64,000 nt of DNA. It comes from DASQFQ01 sp038238015. GTDB lineage: Bacteria; Actinomycetota; Thermoleophilia; Solirubrobacterales; Solirubrobacteraceae. The translations under genes were made by a program, and so were the position numbers. This document shows positions 42,753 to 51,306 of this stretch, piece after piece. Positions within the stretch are counted from its first letter, which is position 1. Each line of letters opens with the position of its first letter. Location: the NCBI GenBank assembly GCA_038238015.1, contig JBBRYA010000005.1:1-64000 (forward strand), read 5' to 3'. The notes beneath the pieces are model-generated. The model did no database searches. It was not told the DNA's origin and saw nothing but the letters and a program-made list of their open reading frames with translations.

Positions 42753-42812
42753 TATGTCTGAGGGCGTTATGACACCAGATCTGCTGAATGGATGCGGTAC
42801 AAGTCGCGGCGG

Positions 42813-44447
42813 ATGCAAACGCGACCGATACGCCTCGCCCCGACCAGCGACGTCTGGTGGAAGAACGCGGTCGTCTACTGCCTCGACGTCGAGACGTTCT
42901 TCGACTCCGACGGTGACGGCTGCGGTGACGTCGCCGGCCTGATCGAGCGCATCGACCACGTCGCCGAGCTCGGCGCCACCTGCCTGTGGCTGATGCCGTT
43001 CTATCCCACGCCCGGCCAGGACGACGGCTACGACATCACCGACTACCTCGGCGTCGACCCGAGCCTGGGCGACCTCGGCGACCTGGCCGAGGCGATCCGG
43101 CACGCGAAGGACCGCGGGCTGAGGGTCCTCGCCGACCTCGTCGTCAACCACACCTCGATCCAGCACCCATGGTTCCGCGCGGCTTGCGCTGATCGCGAAT
43201 CGCCCTTCCGCGCCTACTACCTGTGGTCCGACGATCCCGCACACGAGAGCGGGACCACCGAGGAGAACTGGACCTGGGACGAGCAGGCGGCGCAGTACTA
43301 CATGCACCGCTTCGCTCCGTTTCAGCCCGACCTGAACATCGTCAACCCGGCGATTCGCCACCAGATCGCGAAGATCGTCGGCTTCTGGCTCACGCTCGGC
43401 GTCTCGGGCTTCCGCATCGACGCCGTGCCGTTCATGTGCGAGGAGGTCGGGGACGGCCATCCGGACTCCGGCGAGGGAAAGCGGTGGCTGCATGCGCTGC
43501 GCGAATATGCCGGGCGCCGCCGCGGCGGATCGATGTTCATGGGCGAGGTCAACGTCGCGGAGGACGACCTCGCGTCCTACTTCGAGGACCAGGGCGACGC
43601 GCTGCACCTTCAGCTGGGCTTCCTGATCAACCAGCGGCTCTGGCTCTCGCTCGCCCGCGGCGAGGCGGCTCCGCTGGAAGACCTCATCCGCACCCTGCCG
43701 ATCCCGCCGCGCGACGCCGGCTGGGCGACCTTCCTGCGCAACCACGACGAGCTGACGCTCGACAAGCTGGAAAAATCAGAGCAAGAGGAGGTCTTCGCCG
43801 CCTTCGGGCCGGAGAAGGACATGCAGATCTACGGTCACGGCATCCGCCGCCGCGCCGCCTCGATGCTGGGCGGCGACGGGCCTCGTCTGCGGCTTGCGTG
43901 GTCGCTGATGTTCTCGCTCCCTGGAACTCCGGTGATGCTCTACGGCGACGAGATCGGGATGGGCGAGGACCTGGCGCTCGACGGGCGCATGAGCGTGCGC
44001 ACGCCGATGCAGTGGGCGCCGGGCCCGGGCGCCGGGTTCTCGACCGCGGCGCCTGACGAGCTCGTGCGCCCGCTCCCGCCGGGCGCCTTCGGGCCGGAGA
44101 ACGTCAGCGTCGACGCGCAGCGCCACAGCCCCGACTCGCTGCTCGCGTTCATGACGCGCCTGATCCACTCCCGGCGCGAGACCCCGGAGCTCGGCTTCGG
44201 CGTGAGCACCCTGATCGAGAACGAGCCGCCGGCGCTGTTCGCCCATCGCTGCGACTGGCAGGACTCGAGCGTGTTCACGGTCCACAACCTCTCGAGCGAG
44301 ACCGTCGCGGCGGAGCTCGACCTCGGCGATGACGTCGAGGGCGTCGAGGACCTGCTGGAGCTGCGCGACCACACGGTCGAGGGCGGCAAGCTGCGCGTCG
44401 AGCTCGGCGCCTACGGCTACCTCTGGCTGCGCGCCCGCAAGGCCTGA
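42813..44447 (+). CDS. Trehalose synthase-like alpha-glucosyl GH13 enzyme
   Basis: 544 aa alpha-amylase superfamily enzyme. Conserved regions are ADLVVNHTS (I), GFRIDAVPF with nucleophile Asp (II), FMGEVNVAED with acid Glu (III) and FLRNHDELT (IV). The start VWWKNAVVYCLDVETFFDSD then GDGCGDVAGL is characteristic of the TreS/isomaltulose synthase-like branch, which interconverts maltose and trehalose or acts on small glucosides. A C-terminal beta domain is present. ATG 42813 was chosen; an ATG 7 codons upstream is possible. Overlaps the convergent SDR gene by 31 bp. Confidence 0.87.
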   Translation: MQTRPIRLAPTSDVWWKNAVVYCLDVETFFDSDGDGCGDVAGLIERIDHVAELGATCLWLMPFYPTPGQDDGYDITDYLGVDPSLGDLGDLAEAIRHAKDRGLRVLADLVVNHTSIQHPWFRAACADRESPFRAYYLWSDDPAHESGTTEENWTWDEQAAQYYMHRFAPFQPDLNIVNPAIRHQIAKIVGFWLTLGVSGFRIDAVPFMCEEVGDGHPDSGEGKRWLHALREYAGRRRGGSMFMGEVNVAEDDLASYFEDQGDALHLQLGFLINQRLWLSLARGEAAPLEDLIRTLPIPPRDAGWATFLRNHDELTLDKLEKSEQEEVFAAFGPEKDMQIYGHGIRRRAASMLGGDGPRLRLAWSLMFSLPGTPVMLYGDEIGMGEDLALDGRMSVRTPMQWAPGPGAGFSTAAPDELVRPLPPGAFGPENVSVDAQRHSPDSLLAFMTRLIHSRRETPELGFGVSTLIENEPPALFAHRCDWQDSSVFTVHNLSSETVAAELDLGDDVEGVEDLLELRDHTVEGGKLRVELGAYGYLWLRARKA

Positions 44448-45421
44448 GCGGCGCCAGCGGTCAACCCGGCCGCCGCGGCGCCCAGCGCGCGCCGGTGCAT
44501 CGCCATCCAGAGCTGGGGCGAGCGGGCGTGGGCCTTGTCGTCGAAGGCGCCGTGCGCGCCTGGATCGCCGGGCGGCGGCGCGAACAGGTTGTCGGTGCGC
44601 TCCTGCGGGTCGATCGGCTGCTTCGCCTGCTGGGCCTTGATGTTCGTGCGCCCGAGGTAGCGGTCCATGAGCCCGGAGGCGAAGCGCTCGCCGAGGATCG
44701 TGTAGACGGTCGGGAAGCCCACCCACAGCTCGCGGCGCGGGTGCTCGGCGGCCCAGGCGATGGCGCGCGCGGCGACCTCGGGCTGGTAGATCGGCGGCAC
44801 CGGCTGGGGGTGGTGGTGCACGCGCGTCCGGACCCAGTCGAACTGCGGCGTGTTCACGCCCGGCAGCTGGACGAGCGACACCTTGACGTTCGAGCCCTCG
44901 TTCAGGAGCTCGGCGCGCAGCGAGTCGAGCGCCCCCTTGACCGCGTGCTTGGACGCGCAGTAGCTCGCCTGCAGGGGGATGCCGCGGCGCGAGAGCGCGG
45001 AGCCGACCTGGACGATGACGCCGCGGTCTCGCTCGCGGAAGCGGCGCAGCGCGGCCTGGATGCCGTGCATCGAGCCGAGGTAGGTCACCTCGGTCACGCG
45101 CTTGAGCTCCTCCGGCGTGCAGTCCCACAGCTCGGCGAGCACGGCGGCCATGGCCACGTTCACCCACACGTCGATCGGTCCGAGCTCGGCCTCGATGCGC
45201 GCGGCGGCGGCCTCGACCGCGGCGGCGTCGGCGACGTCGGCGGGCGCGACGCAGGCGCGCCGTCCGGCCGCCCGCACCTCGGCGGCGGCCGCGTTGAGCC
45301 GTTCCTCGCCGCGGGCGATCAGCCCGACGTCGGCGCCGCGGGCCGCGAGCTCGCGCACGGTTGCACGGCCGATGCCCGCAGAGGCACCGGTGACCACGAC
45401 GACCTTCCCCTCAAGTCCCAT
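44417..45421 (-). CDS. Short-chain dehydrogenase/reductase with C-terminal extension
   Basis: 334 aa. The Rossmann motif VTGASAGIGRA is at 11-21; the NNAG position reads VNVAMAAV; catalytic Ser is in VGSALSRRG and YxxxK in SYCASKHAV. Residues beyond about 240 form an extension (GERFASGLMDRYLGRTNIKA) seen in a subgroup of larger actinobacterial SDRs. NADP(H)-dependent oxidoreductase with unknown substrate. ATG start 58 bp downstream of the ABM gene stop on the same strand. Convergent overlap with the GH13 gene. Confidence 0.88.
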   Translation of the reverse strand: MGLEGKVVVVTGASAGIGRATVRELAARGADVGLIARGEERLNAAAAEVRAAGRRACVAPADVADAAAVEAAAARIEAELGPIDVWVNVAMAAVLAELWDCTPEELKRVTEVTYLGSMHGIQAALRRFRERDRGVIVQVGSALSRRGIPLQASYCASKHAVKGALDSLRAELLNEGSNVKVSLVQLPGVNTPQFDWVRTRVHHHPQPVPPIYQPEVAARAIAWAAEHPRRELWVGFPTVYTILGERFASGLMDRYLGRTNIKAQQAKQPIDPQERTDNLFAPPPGDPGAHGAFDDKAHARSPQLWMAMHRRALGAAAAGLTAGAAQALRARSQR

Positions 45422-45479
45422 GGCGGATACCTGCCCAGCAGGGCACGGCTCTAGTCGCCGGAGACGAGTCGCGACGCCC

Positions 45480-45815
45480 TCACCCCGCGTGAGCCGCCAG
45501 TGACCCCTTGCTCTCCTCGCCCTGCGCCAGGGCCTCGTACACCACGATGTCCGGCGGCTCGGAGAGCAGCTCGTCGGCGCGCTGGAGCACCGCGGCGATG
45601 TGGTCGCTGCCGAGGTGGGCGTTGAGCTTCTCCTGGGACTCCCAGCGCTCGACGAATGCGAAGCGCGTCTTGTCCGCGGCGCCCTGATGCAGCGAGTAGA
45701 GGATGCAGCCGTCCTCAGCATGGGTCGGCGCGACGAGCCCTCCGAGCGCGTCCCGGGTGTCGTCCTCCTTGCCCTCGCGGGCCTTCATCGAACCGATGAC
45801 GACGATCTCCGACAT
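45480..45815 (-). CDS. Antibiotic biosynthesis monooxygenase (ABM) domain protein
   Basis: 111 aa ferredoxin-like dimeric barrel: EIVVIGSMKAREGKEDDTRD (strand and helix), CILYSLHQGAADKTRFAFVE (strands 2 and 3), then RWESQEKLNAHLGSDHIAAV, typical of ABM/YgiN-like quinol or small-aromatic monooxygenases. The substrate is unknown. ATG start; divergent from the cupin gene by 50 bp and likely co-transcribed with the SDR downstream. Confidence 0.88.
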   Translation of the reverse strand: MSEIVVIGSMKAREGKEDDTRDALGGLVAPTHAEDGCILYSLHQGAADKTRFAFVERWESQEKLNAHLGSDHIAAVLQRADELLSEPPDIVVYEALAQGEESKGSLAAHAG

Positions 45816-45865
45816 GCGACTCCCTCGTGTGGCTCAACCGTGCGTGCATGCTAAGACCACGAGCC

Positions 45866-46318
45866 ATGAGCGATTACACGGTCGTCAGCGCGGACGCTGT
45901 CGACGACGTCTACACCGGCACCACCGTCCCCGGCGAGTTCCGGCGCCTGACCGACGCCCTGGGCTGCGAGCAGGTCGCGCTGACGCTGATCCGCGTGCCT
46001 CCGCACAGCGACTTCGAGCAGGGCACGGGCCACTACCACGAGGGCCAGGAGGAGCTCTACGTGGTCACGCGCGGGACGCTGACCATGCGCTTCGGCGACG
46101 AGATCCAGGAGGTCGCAGCAGGCTCGGTTGCTCGCGTCGCCCCGATGACGCCGCGCTCGCACCGTAACGAGGGCGACGAGCCGGTCGAGATGTGGGCGGT
46201 GTCGCGCAAGATCGAGCAGGCTGACGCGACCAAGCTCGACGACTTCTGGGAGGCATCACCCGACGCGGCGCAGGAGCGGCCGGCGCCCGCAGGGGGCGCC
46301 GGCCACCCAGACTCCTAG
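45866..46318 (+). CDS. Cupin domain protein
   Basis: 150 aa single-domain cupin. Metal ligands are in GTGHYHEGQEELYVVTRGTL (two His and Glu) and the second motif PMTPRSHRNEGDEP (His). A putative metal-binding sugar or aromatic-handling protein of unknown reaction. ATG 45866. The Ala/Pro/Gly-rich C-terminal tail is encoded by a perfect hairpin that lies between this gene and the convergent VOC gene. Confidence 0.85.
   Translation: MSDYTVVSADAVDDVYTGTTVPGEFRRLTDALGCEQVALTLIRVPPHSDFEQGTGHYHEGQEELYVVTRGTLTMRFGDEIQEVAAGSVARVAPMTPRSHRNEGDEPVEMWAVSRKIEQADATKLDDFWEASPDAAQERPAPAGGAGHPDS
46278..46304. terminator. Perfect hairpin inside the cupin 3' end
   Basis: An 11-bp perfect inverted repeat (46278-46288 with 46294-46304) with a 5-nt loop, all G:C, within the last codons of the cupin gene and just before the stop of the convergent VOC gene. 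Candidate bidirectional terminator without T-run, like that at 8102-8129. Confidence 0.5.
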
Positions 46319-46743
46319 ACCCCCGCCATCTCCCGCACCTGCGTCAGGCGGATGTGGTTCCCCGACGGGTCGCGGAACGCGGAGTCGATGCCGTAGGGGC
46401 GCTCCTCGGGCTCCTCGCTGAACTCGACGCCGCGGCCCTTCAGCTCCTCGTAGTCGGCCCTGCAGTCGTCGGTGGCGAGGAAGATCGTCCCCGCGAAGCC
46501 CTTCGCCATCAGGCTGCGCGTCTCCTCGGCCGTCTCGGTGTCCATGACGGGCTCGCCGGGGATGGCCATCAGGACGATCGTGACGTCGGTCTGGCCCACG
46601 GGGCCGACCGCCAGCCAACGGAAGTTGCCCATCTCGGGCACGGTCACGTCGGAGCGGACCTCCATGCCGAGCTTCTCGGTGTAGAAGGCGAGTGCCTCGG
46701 CCTGGTCGTGCACCCACAGCTGTGCGCTGGCGATCCTGTACAT
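46315..46743 (-). CDS. VOC (glyoxalase/bleomycin-resistance-like) family protein
   Basis: 142 aa with two beta-alpha-beta-beta-beta units: RIASAQLWVHDQAEALAFYT...LGMEV and later FRDPSGNHIRLTQV. Ligand positions (His/Glu) are partly present. Such genes often sit beside an AraC regulator as here. Glyoxalase, dioxygenase or drug-binding roles are possible. ATG start. The stop interlocks with the cupin stop (CTAG). Confidence 0.88.
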   Translation of the reverse strand: MYRIASAQLWVHDQAEALAFYTEKLGMEVRSDVTVPEMGNFRWLAVGPVGQTDVTIVLMAIPGEPVMDTETAEETRSLMAKGFAGTIFLATDDCRADYEELKGRGVEFSEEPEERPYGIDSAFRDPSGNHIRLTQVREMAGV

Positions 46744-46782
46744 GGTGGTCCTCCTGGGTCGACTGATCTGGTGTCGACCACG

Positions 46783-47217
46783 CTAGCCCTGCGTCGGCAC
46801 CGTGTCTTCTCGAAACGTGCGGCGTTGCGGGCGGCTGTAAGCGCGTAGGACGCAGGTCGGGACCAGCGCGTGCTGGGCCGCGGCCGGGAACTTCGCGCGG
46901 TAGGCGGTGGGGGAGGCGCCGAAGGTGCGCGTGAAGCTGGTGGTGAAGGAGCCGACGCTCTGCAATCCGACCGAGAAGCAGATGTCCGCGACCGAGCGGT
47001 CGGTCATCCGCAGCAGCGCCGCGGCCCGCTCGAGGCGTCGGGTCAGCAGGTAGGCGTGGGGCGACTCGCCGAACGCGCGGCGGAACTCGCGGCTGAAGTG
47101 CGCTCGCGAGAGGCCGGCCGCGTGGGCGAGGTCGTCCACGCCCAGAGGCTCGAAGTAGCGGGCGTCGGCCAGGTCCTTGGCTCGCAGGAGGTGCCGGGCG
47201 GGCGGGACGAACGCCAT
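46783..47217 (-). CDS. AraC-family transcriptional regulator (DNA-binding domain only)
   Basis: 144 aa. Both HTHs of the AraC domain are present: LDDLAHAAGLSRAHFSREFR-like first (VDDLAHAAGLSRAHFSREFR here) and SVADICFSVGLQSVGSFTTS second, followed by the conserved FTRTFGASPTAYR. There is no N-terminal ligand domain, so it may sense nothing directly. Likely controls the VOC gene 40 bp downstream. The start is 7 bp after the phosphotriesterase-family gene stop in the same direction. Confidence 0.88.
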   Translation of the reverse strand: MAFVPPARHLLRAKDLADARYFEPLGVDDLAHAAGLSRAHFSREFRRAFGESPHAYLLTRRLERAAALLRMTDRSVADICFSVGLQSVGSFTTSFTRTFGASPTAYRAKFPAAAQHALVPTCVLRAYSRPQRRTFREDTVPTQG

Positions 47218-47224
47218 GCGCCCC

Positions 47225-48184
47225 CTACCCGGCCAGCCACTTGCGCGGGTTCTCCTGGAACACGGTGGTGAACGCCGCGTCGTCCCACACGCCCTGCTCC
47301 TTCAGCCACGGCAGCACCTCGTCGAAGACGAGCGTCATCGACCAGTCGCGCACGAGCCCGGCCTCGATTAGCCCGGCGATCGCCTCCTGAGGGAACCAGT
47401 CGATCGTCGCGCAGAAGTCCTGGGAGATGAAGATGCGGTCGGCGTGGCCGCGGCGCAGCAGCTCGGCGGTGGTCGCGTTGCGCTTCTCCAGCGGCAGGTA
47501 GAGGTCCAGGCCGTAGCGATCCAGGCCGATCCAGACGCCGGCGTCGAGCAGGCCCTGGATGTAGTCGAGGTCGTCGGTGTCGCCGGTGTGGGCGATCTGG
47601 ATCTTCGACGGGTCGACGCCCTCCTCACGGAAGATCTCGACCTGGCGCGGGCCCGTGTTCGACGCCGGCCGCGAGTGGGCCATGATCGGCGCCCCGGTCT
47701 GCACGCTGGCGCGGGCGACGGCGCGGTGGATCTTCTCGACGTGCTCGGTCACGCCGGGCTCGTCGGCGGCGCACTTGAGGAACGCGGCCTTCAGGTCGGT
47801 GCCCTGGATGCCCGTCTGGATGTCCGCCACGAACAACTCGGCGATCTGGTCCTCGGAGCGGTTCTCGAAGTAGTGGGGGAGGTAGTCGTAGGTGTAGATG
47901 CCGGTGCAGGGGACGATCTGCACGCCGGTCTGCTCGGCGACCTTCGCCATGAAGTGCACGTCGCGGCCGCCGAACATCGCGGTCGGGTCGACGATCGTGC
48001 GCACGCCGCGGTCCTTGGCGGCGTTGACCGCCTCGAGCGCAGCGGCCATCTCCGCGTCGGCGTCGTACTGGCCGGGCCAGTTCTCGGCCACCGCCTCGTC
48101 GCGGAAGCGGACGTGCTCGTGGATCAGAACGGTCCCCAGCTCGCCGGCGTCCACCGGGCCCTGCACGGTCTGTACCTGCGCCAT
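47225..48184 (-). CDS. Phosphotriesterase-family metal-dependent hydrolase
   Basis: 319 aa amidohydrolase-superfamily TIM barrel. Metal ligands: HxH in LIHEHVRF after strand 1, His in MAHSRP, His in IAHTGDTDD and Asp in FISQDFC. The lysine normally bridging the metals at strand 4 is not clearly identified. The family includes lactonases, phosphotriesterases and other ester hydrolases; lactone or carboxylester turnover is more likely in this catabolic cluster. ATG 48184; acyl-CoA synthetase upstream by 17 bp. Confidence 0.82.
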   Translation of the reverse strand: MAQVQTVQGPVDAGELGTVLIHEHVRFRDEAVAENWPGQYDADAEMAAALEAVNAAKDRGVRTIVDPTAMFGGRDVHFMAKVAEQTGVQIVPCTGIYTYDYLPHYFENRSEDQIAELFVADIQTGIQGTDLKAAFLKCAADEPGVTEHVEKIHRAVARASVQTGAPIMAHSRPASNTGPRQVEIFREEGVDPSKIQIAHTGDTDDLDYIQGLLDAGVWIGLDRYGLDLYLPLEKRNATTAELLRRGHADRIFISQDFCATIDWFPQEAIAGLIEAGLVRDWSMTLVFDEVLPWLKEQGVWDDAAFTTVFQENPRKWLAG

Positions 48185-48201
48185 CGGTCCTCCCTCTCGT
48201 C

Positions 48202-49725
48202 TCAGCGGAGCGGCTCGCCCCACTCGGTCTCGTCGCGCAGCTGGGCCTTGAGCACCTTGCCGCCCGGATTGCGCGGCAGCGGCTCCTTGCGCAGGGCGAC
48301 GTACTGCGGCACCTTGAAGTCGGCCACCCGCTCGCGCGCGTGGGCGAGCACTGCCTCGACGTCGACGGGCTCCTCGCCCGCCGGCACGATCACCGCGCCG
48401 ACCTTCTCGCCCATCATGTCGTCGGGCACGCCGAGGGCGGCGACCTCGCCTACGCCGGGCGCGCCGGCGACCGCGCTCTCGACCTCGATCGAGTACACGT
48501 TCTCGCCGCCGCGGTTGATCATGTCCTTCTTGCGATCGACGATGTAGAGCAGCCCGTCCTCGATGCGGCCGAGGTCACCGGTGTGCAGCCAGCCGTCGAC
48601 GAAGGTCTCGGCCGTCTCCTCCTCCTTGTTCCAGTAGCCCTGCACGACGTTCGGGCCGCGGACGAGCAGCTCGCCGACGCCGGTGTCCGGGTCGGGCTCG
48701 TCGATCGCGAGGTCGCAGACGGGCATCGCGAAGCCGACCGAGTCGGCGTGGTCGGTGGCCTCCTCGTGCGGGAGGTAGGTCGTCAGCGACGAGGTCTCCG
48801 TGAGGCCGAAGCCGTTGCCCACACGCGCCTTGGGGAACGCCTCGATGATCTTCTGCACCGCGGTGGCGGAGATCGGCGCGCCTCCGTAGGAGACGTACTT
48901 GACCGCGCTGAGGTCGGTGTCGGCGAACGCGGGGTGGCGGGTCAGTGCGTGGTAGATCGCCGGGACCGAGGTGAGCATGTCCACGCCCTCCTCGCCGGCG
49001 GTGCGCAGGAAGCCCTCGAGGTCCATCGGGTTGGTGGAGACGTACACGCGCGCGCCGAGCTCGTGGCAGACGATCAGCTGGCTGTTGCAGCCCGTGACGT
49101 GGAAGAGCGGCACGTTGATGATCGTCGCCAGGTCGTTGCCCGCGTCGCGGTCCACGCTGATGCAGCGCACGGCATTCTCGCTGTTGGTCAGGAAGTTCGC
49201 GTGCGAGGTCATCGCGCCCTTCGGGAACCCGGTGGTGCCGCTCGTGTAGAAGATCGCCGCGAGGTCGTCGGGGCCGAGGTCGTCGACCGTGACCGGCTCG
49301 CCGTCGGGCAGCTGCTCCCCGAACGTGAACGAGGCGCCGGAGTCCTCGACCACGTACTGCACCTCGGCGTCCTTAAAGCGCGTGTTGACCGGCACGACGA
49401 CCGCGCCCGCGAGCTGCGCGCCCCAGAACGCGAGCACCCAGTCGAGGCCGTTGGGGAGGCGCAGCGCGACGCGGTCCCCGCGCTCCACGCCCTCGCCGCG
49501 CAGCCCGCCGGCGACACGCGCGGCGCGATCCCAGAGCTCGCGGTAGCTGACCTTGTCGCCGCCGATCTCGGCGACGGCGAGGCCGTCGGGGTCGCGCTCG
49601 ACGGTGGCGCGCAGCATGTGCACGAGCGAGTCGGGCCGGCCGCTGTAGCGCGCGATCCCGTCGTCGCCGCGCTCGACGCCGGTGGTGTCGTAGGGGTTGT
49701 CCCCTCGGGGTGCGGGCTCGGGCAT
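48202..49725 (-). CDS. Acyl-CoA synthetase (AMP-forming)
   Basis: 507 aa ANL-superfamily ligase. The P-loop is FYTSGTTGFPKGA near 165, the A5 motif is NGFGLTETSS, A7 is GWLHTGDLGRI, A8 is YIVDRKKDMINRGGENVYS and the catalytic Lys is in NPGGKVLK. It activates a fatty, aromatic or steroid-derived acid to its CoA thioester; chain preference is unknown. ATG 49725 follows the acyl-CoA dehydrogenase stop by 1 bp. Part of a dehydrogenase-ligase-hydrolase operon. Confidence 0.92.
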   Translation of the reverse strand: MPEPAPRGDNPYDTTGVERGDDGIARYSGRPDSLVHMLRATVERDPDGLAVAEIGGDKVSYRELWDRAARVAGGLRGEGVERGDRVALRLPNGLDWVLAFWGAQLAGAVVVPVNTRFKDAEVQYVVEDSGASFTFGEQLPDGEPVTVDDLGPDDLAAIFYTSGTTGFPKGAMTSHANFLTNSENAVRCISVDRDAGNDLATIINVPLFHVTGCNSQLIVCHELGARVYVSTNPMDLEGFLRTAGEEGVDMLTSVPAIYHALTRHPAFADTDLSAVKYVSYGGAPISATAVQKIIEAFPKARVGNGFGLTETSSLTTYLPHEEATDHADSVGFAMPVCDLAIDEPDPDTGVGELLVRGPNVVQGYWNKEEETAETFVDGWLHTGDLGRIEDGLLYIVDRKKDMINRGGENVYSIEVESAVAGAPGVGEVAALGVPDDMMGEKVGAVIVPAGEEPVDVEAVLAHARERVADFKVPQYVALRKEPLPRNPGGKVLKAQLRDETEWGEPLR

Positions 49726-49726
49726 G

Positions 49727-50944
49727 TCAGCTCTCCTCTGCCGGTGCATGGTCGCGCAGCTCGCGCCGGGCGATGGTCAGCTTGTGGACCTCGTCTGGCC
49801 CGTCGGCCAGGCGCAGCGTGCGCAGGTGGGCGTACATCGAGGCCAGCGGGAAGTCGTCGGAGACCCCGCCGCCGCCGTGGACCTGGATCGCGCGGTCGAT
49901 CACGCGCAGCGCCATCGCGGGCGCGGCGACCTTGATCGCGGCGATCTCGGTGCGCGCGTGCTTGTTGCCGACCGTGTCCATCAGCCACGCGGTCTTCATG
50001 GTCAGCAGGCGCGTCATCTCGATCTCGATCCGCGACTCGGCGACCCAGTCCTGGATGTTCCCGCGCGTCGCGATGGGAGCGCCGAAGGTGACGCGGCTGA
50101 TCGCGCGGCGGCACATCAGCTCGAGCGCGCGCTCGGCCGCGCCGATCGCGCGCATGCAGTGGTGGATGCGGCCGGGGCCCAGGCGCGACTGGGCGATCAG
50201 GAAGCCGTCGCCCTCGTTGGCGACCAGGTTGGCGGCGGGCACGCGCGCGTTCTCGAAGCGCAGCTCCGCGTGCCCCTCCTGGTCGACGTAGCCGAAGACC
50301 GGGAGGTTGCGCACGACGGTCAGCCCGGGCGTGCCGCGAGGCACGAGCACCATCGACTGCTGCCGGTAACGCGGACCCTCGTGATCGGTCTTGCCCATCA
50401 CGATGAAGATCTCGCAGCGCTCGCGCATCGCGCCCGACGCCCACCACTTGCGCCCGTTGAGCACGTACTCCTCGCCGTCGCGCTCGATCGAGAGCTCGAT
50501 GTTGGTGGCGTCGGAGGAGGCGACGTCGGGCTCGGTCATCGCGAACGCCGAGCGGATCTCGCCGTCGAGCAGCGGCTGCAGCCAGCGCTCCTTCTGCTCG
50601 GGCGTGCCGAACTCGGTCAGCACGCCCATGTTGCCGGTGTCGGGCGCGGCGCAGTTGATCGCCTCGGGCGCGATGTGCGAGCGGCCGCTGATCTCCGCGA
50701 GCGGCGCGTACTCGACGTTGCGCAGGCCGGGGCCGACCTCGGGGTCGGGGTGAAACAGGTTCCAGAGGCCGCGGCGCTGGGCCTCCTGCTTGAGCTCCTC
50801 CATCAGCGGCGGGTGCGAGTGCGGGTCGCCGGATTCCTCGCGCTGGCGCTCGTAGACGGCCTCGGCGGGATAGATCCGCTCGTCCATGAACGCGGTCAGG
50901 CGATCCTGGAAGTCGCGGCAGCGGTCGGTCAGCTCGAAGTCCAT
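49727..50944 (-). CDS. Acyl-CoA dehydrogenase
   Basis: 405 aa FAD enzyme for alpha-beta oxidation of an acyl-CoA. N-terminal helical domain, then FAMTEPDVASSDATN (middle beta domain), WWASGAMRERCEIFIVMG and the C-terminal helical domain with QVHGGGGVSDDFPLASMYAH. The ERIYPAEAVYE start and length fit the ACAD10/11-like bacterial group. ATG 50944 chosen; a longer frame upstream crosses an NlpC fragment. First gene of the catabolic operon. Confidence 0.92.
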   Translation of the reverse strand: MDFELTDRCRDFQDRLTAFMDERIYPAEAVYERQREESGDPHSHPPLMEELKQEAQRRGLWNLFHPDPEVGPGLRNVEYAPLAEISGRSHIAPEAINCAAPDTGNMGVLTEFGTPEQKERWLQPLLDGEIRSAFAMTEPDVASSDATNIELSIERDGEEYVLNGRKWWASGAMRERCEIFIVMGKTDHEGPRYRQQSMVLVPRGTPGLTVVRNLPVFGYVDQEGHAELRFENARVPAANLVANEGDGFLIAQSRLGPGRIHHCMRAIGAAERALELMCRRAISRVTFGAPIATRGNIQDWVAESRIEIEMTRLLTMKTAWLMDTVGNKHARTEIAAIKVAAPAMALRVIDRAIQVHGGGGVSDDFPLASMYAHLRTLRLADGPDEVHKLTIARRELRDHAPAEES

Positions 50945-50964
50945 CCGCGGCACTCTGCCACGCG

Positions 50965-51017
50965 TCAGACCCGGTGTGCCCCCACGTAGTGCGAGCCCCA
51001 GTAGGCGCCGCTGATCG
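50965..51017 (-). pseudogene. Duplicated C-terminal fragment of the NlpC/P60 gene
   Basis: The minus strand reads ISGAYWGSHYVGAHRV and stop, nearly the same as the last residues of the intact NlpC/P60 protein (ISGAYWGSRYVGARRV). Nothing else of that gene is present. It lies next to the second copy of the small-ORF region. Confidence 0.65.
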
Positions 51018-51053
51018 AACAACACCAGTTGGGCTGGATGGATGCCAGCGCAT

Positions 51054-51232
51054 ACGTTTCGTAAGCGATCGTGATCTGCGCCTCAGGAACGGTCCCCAGC
51101 CTGGGGTCATGGCTTGCGTCCGAGTTCATTCCAGAGCGCAGGGGGGACGGCAGCGTCGTGCTGCGCGCCGTCGAGGTCGGGCCGGTCGAGCGGCTGCGGC
51201 GGCTGCTGCGCCGCCTGGTCGCCGGTCCCTGA
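51054..51232 (+). repeat. Second copy of the 41374-41551 region (small ORF, frame-disrupted)
   Basis: About 179 bp closely similar to 41374-41551, including the leader (TTCGTAAGC...GGTCCCCA...CTGG) and the core ORF SEFIPERRGDGSVVLRAVEV followed by GPVERLRRLLRRLVAGP. One extra base between the ATG and the core shifts the frame, so no ATG is in frame with the conserved peptide; this copy is probably dead or uses another start. Confidence 0.6.
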
Positions 51233-51306
51233 TCGAGTGTCAGTGGTGGGAGGGCTGCGTGCGCCACAATGGCAGCGTCGCGTCCCGTCGTTGTCAGGAG
51301 GAGCCC

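Noticed and set aside
45600..45854. Plus ORF in the ABM gene region
   Set aside because: Shadow of the ABM gene; no ribosome-binding site or family match.
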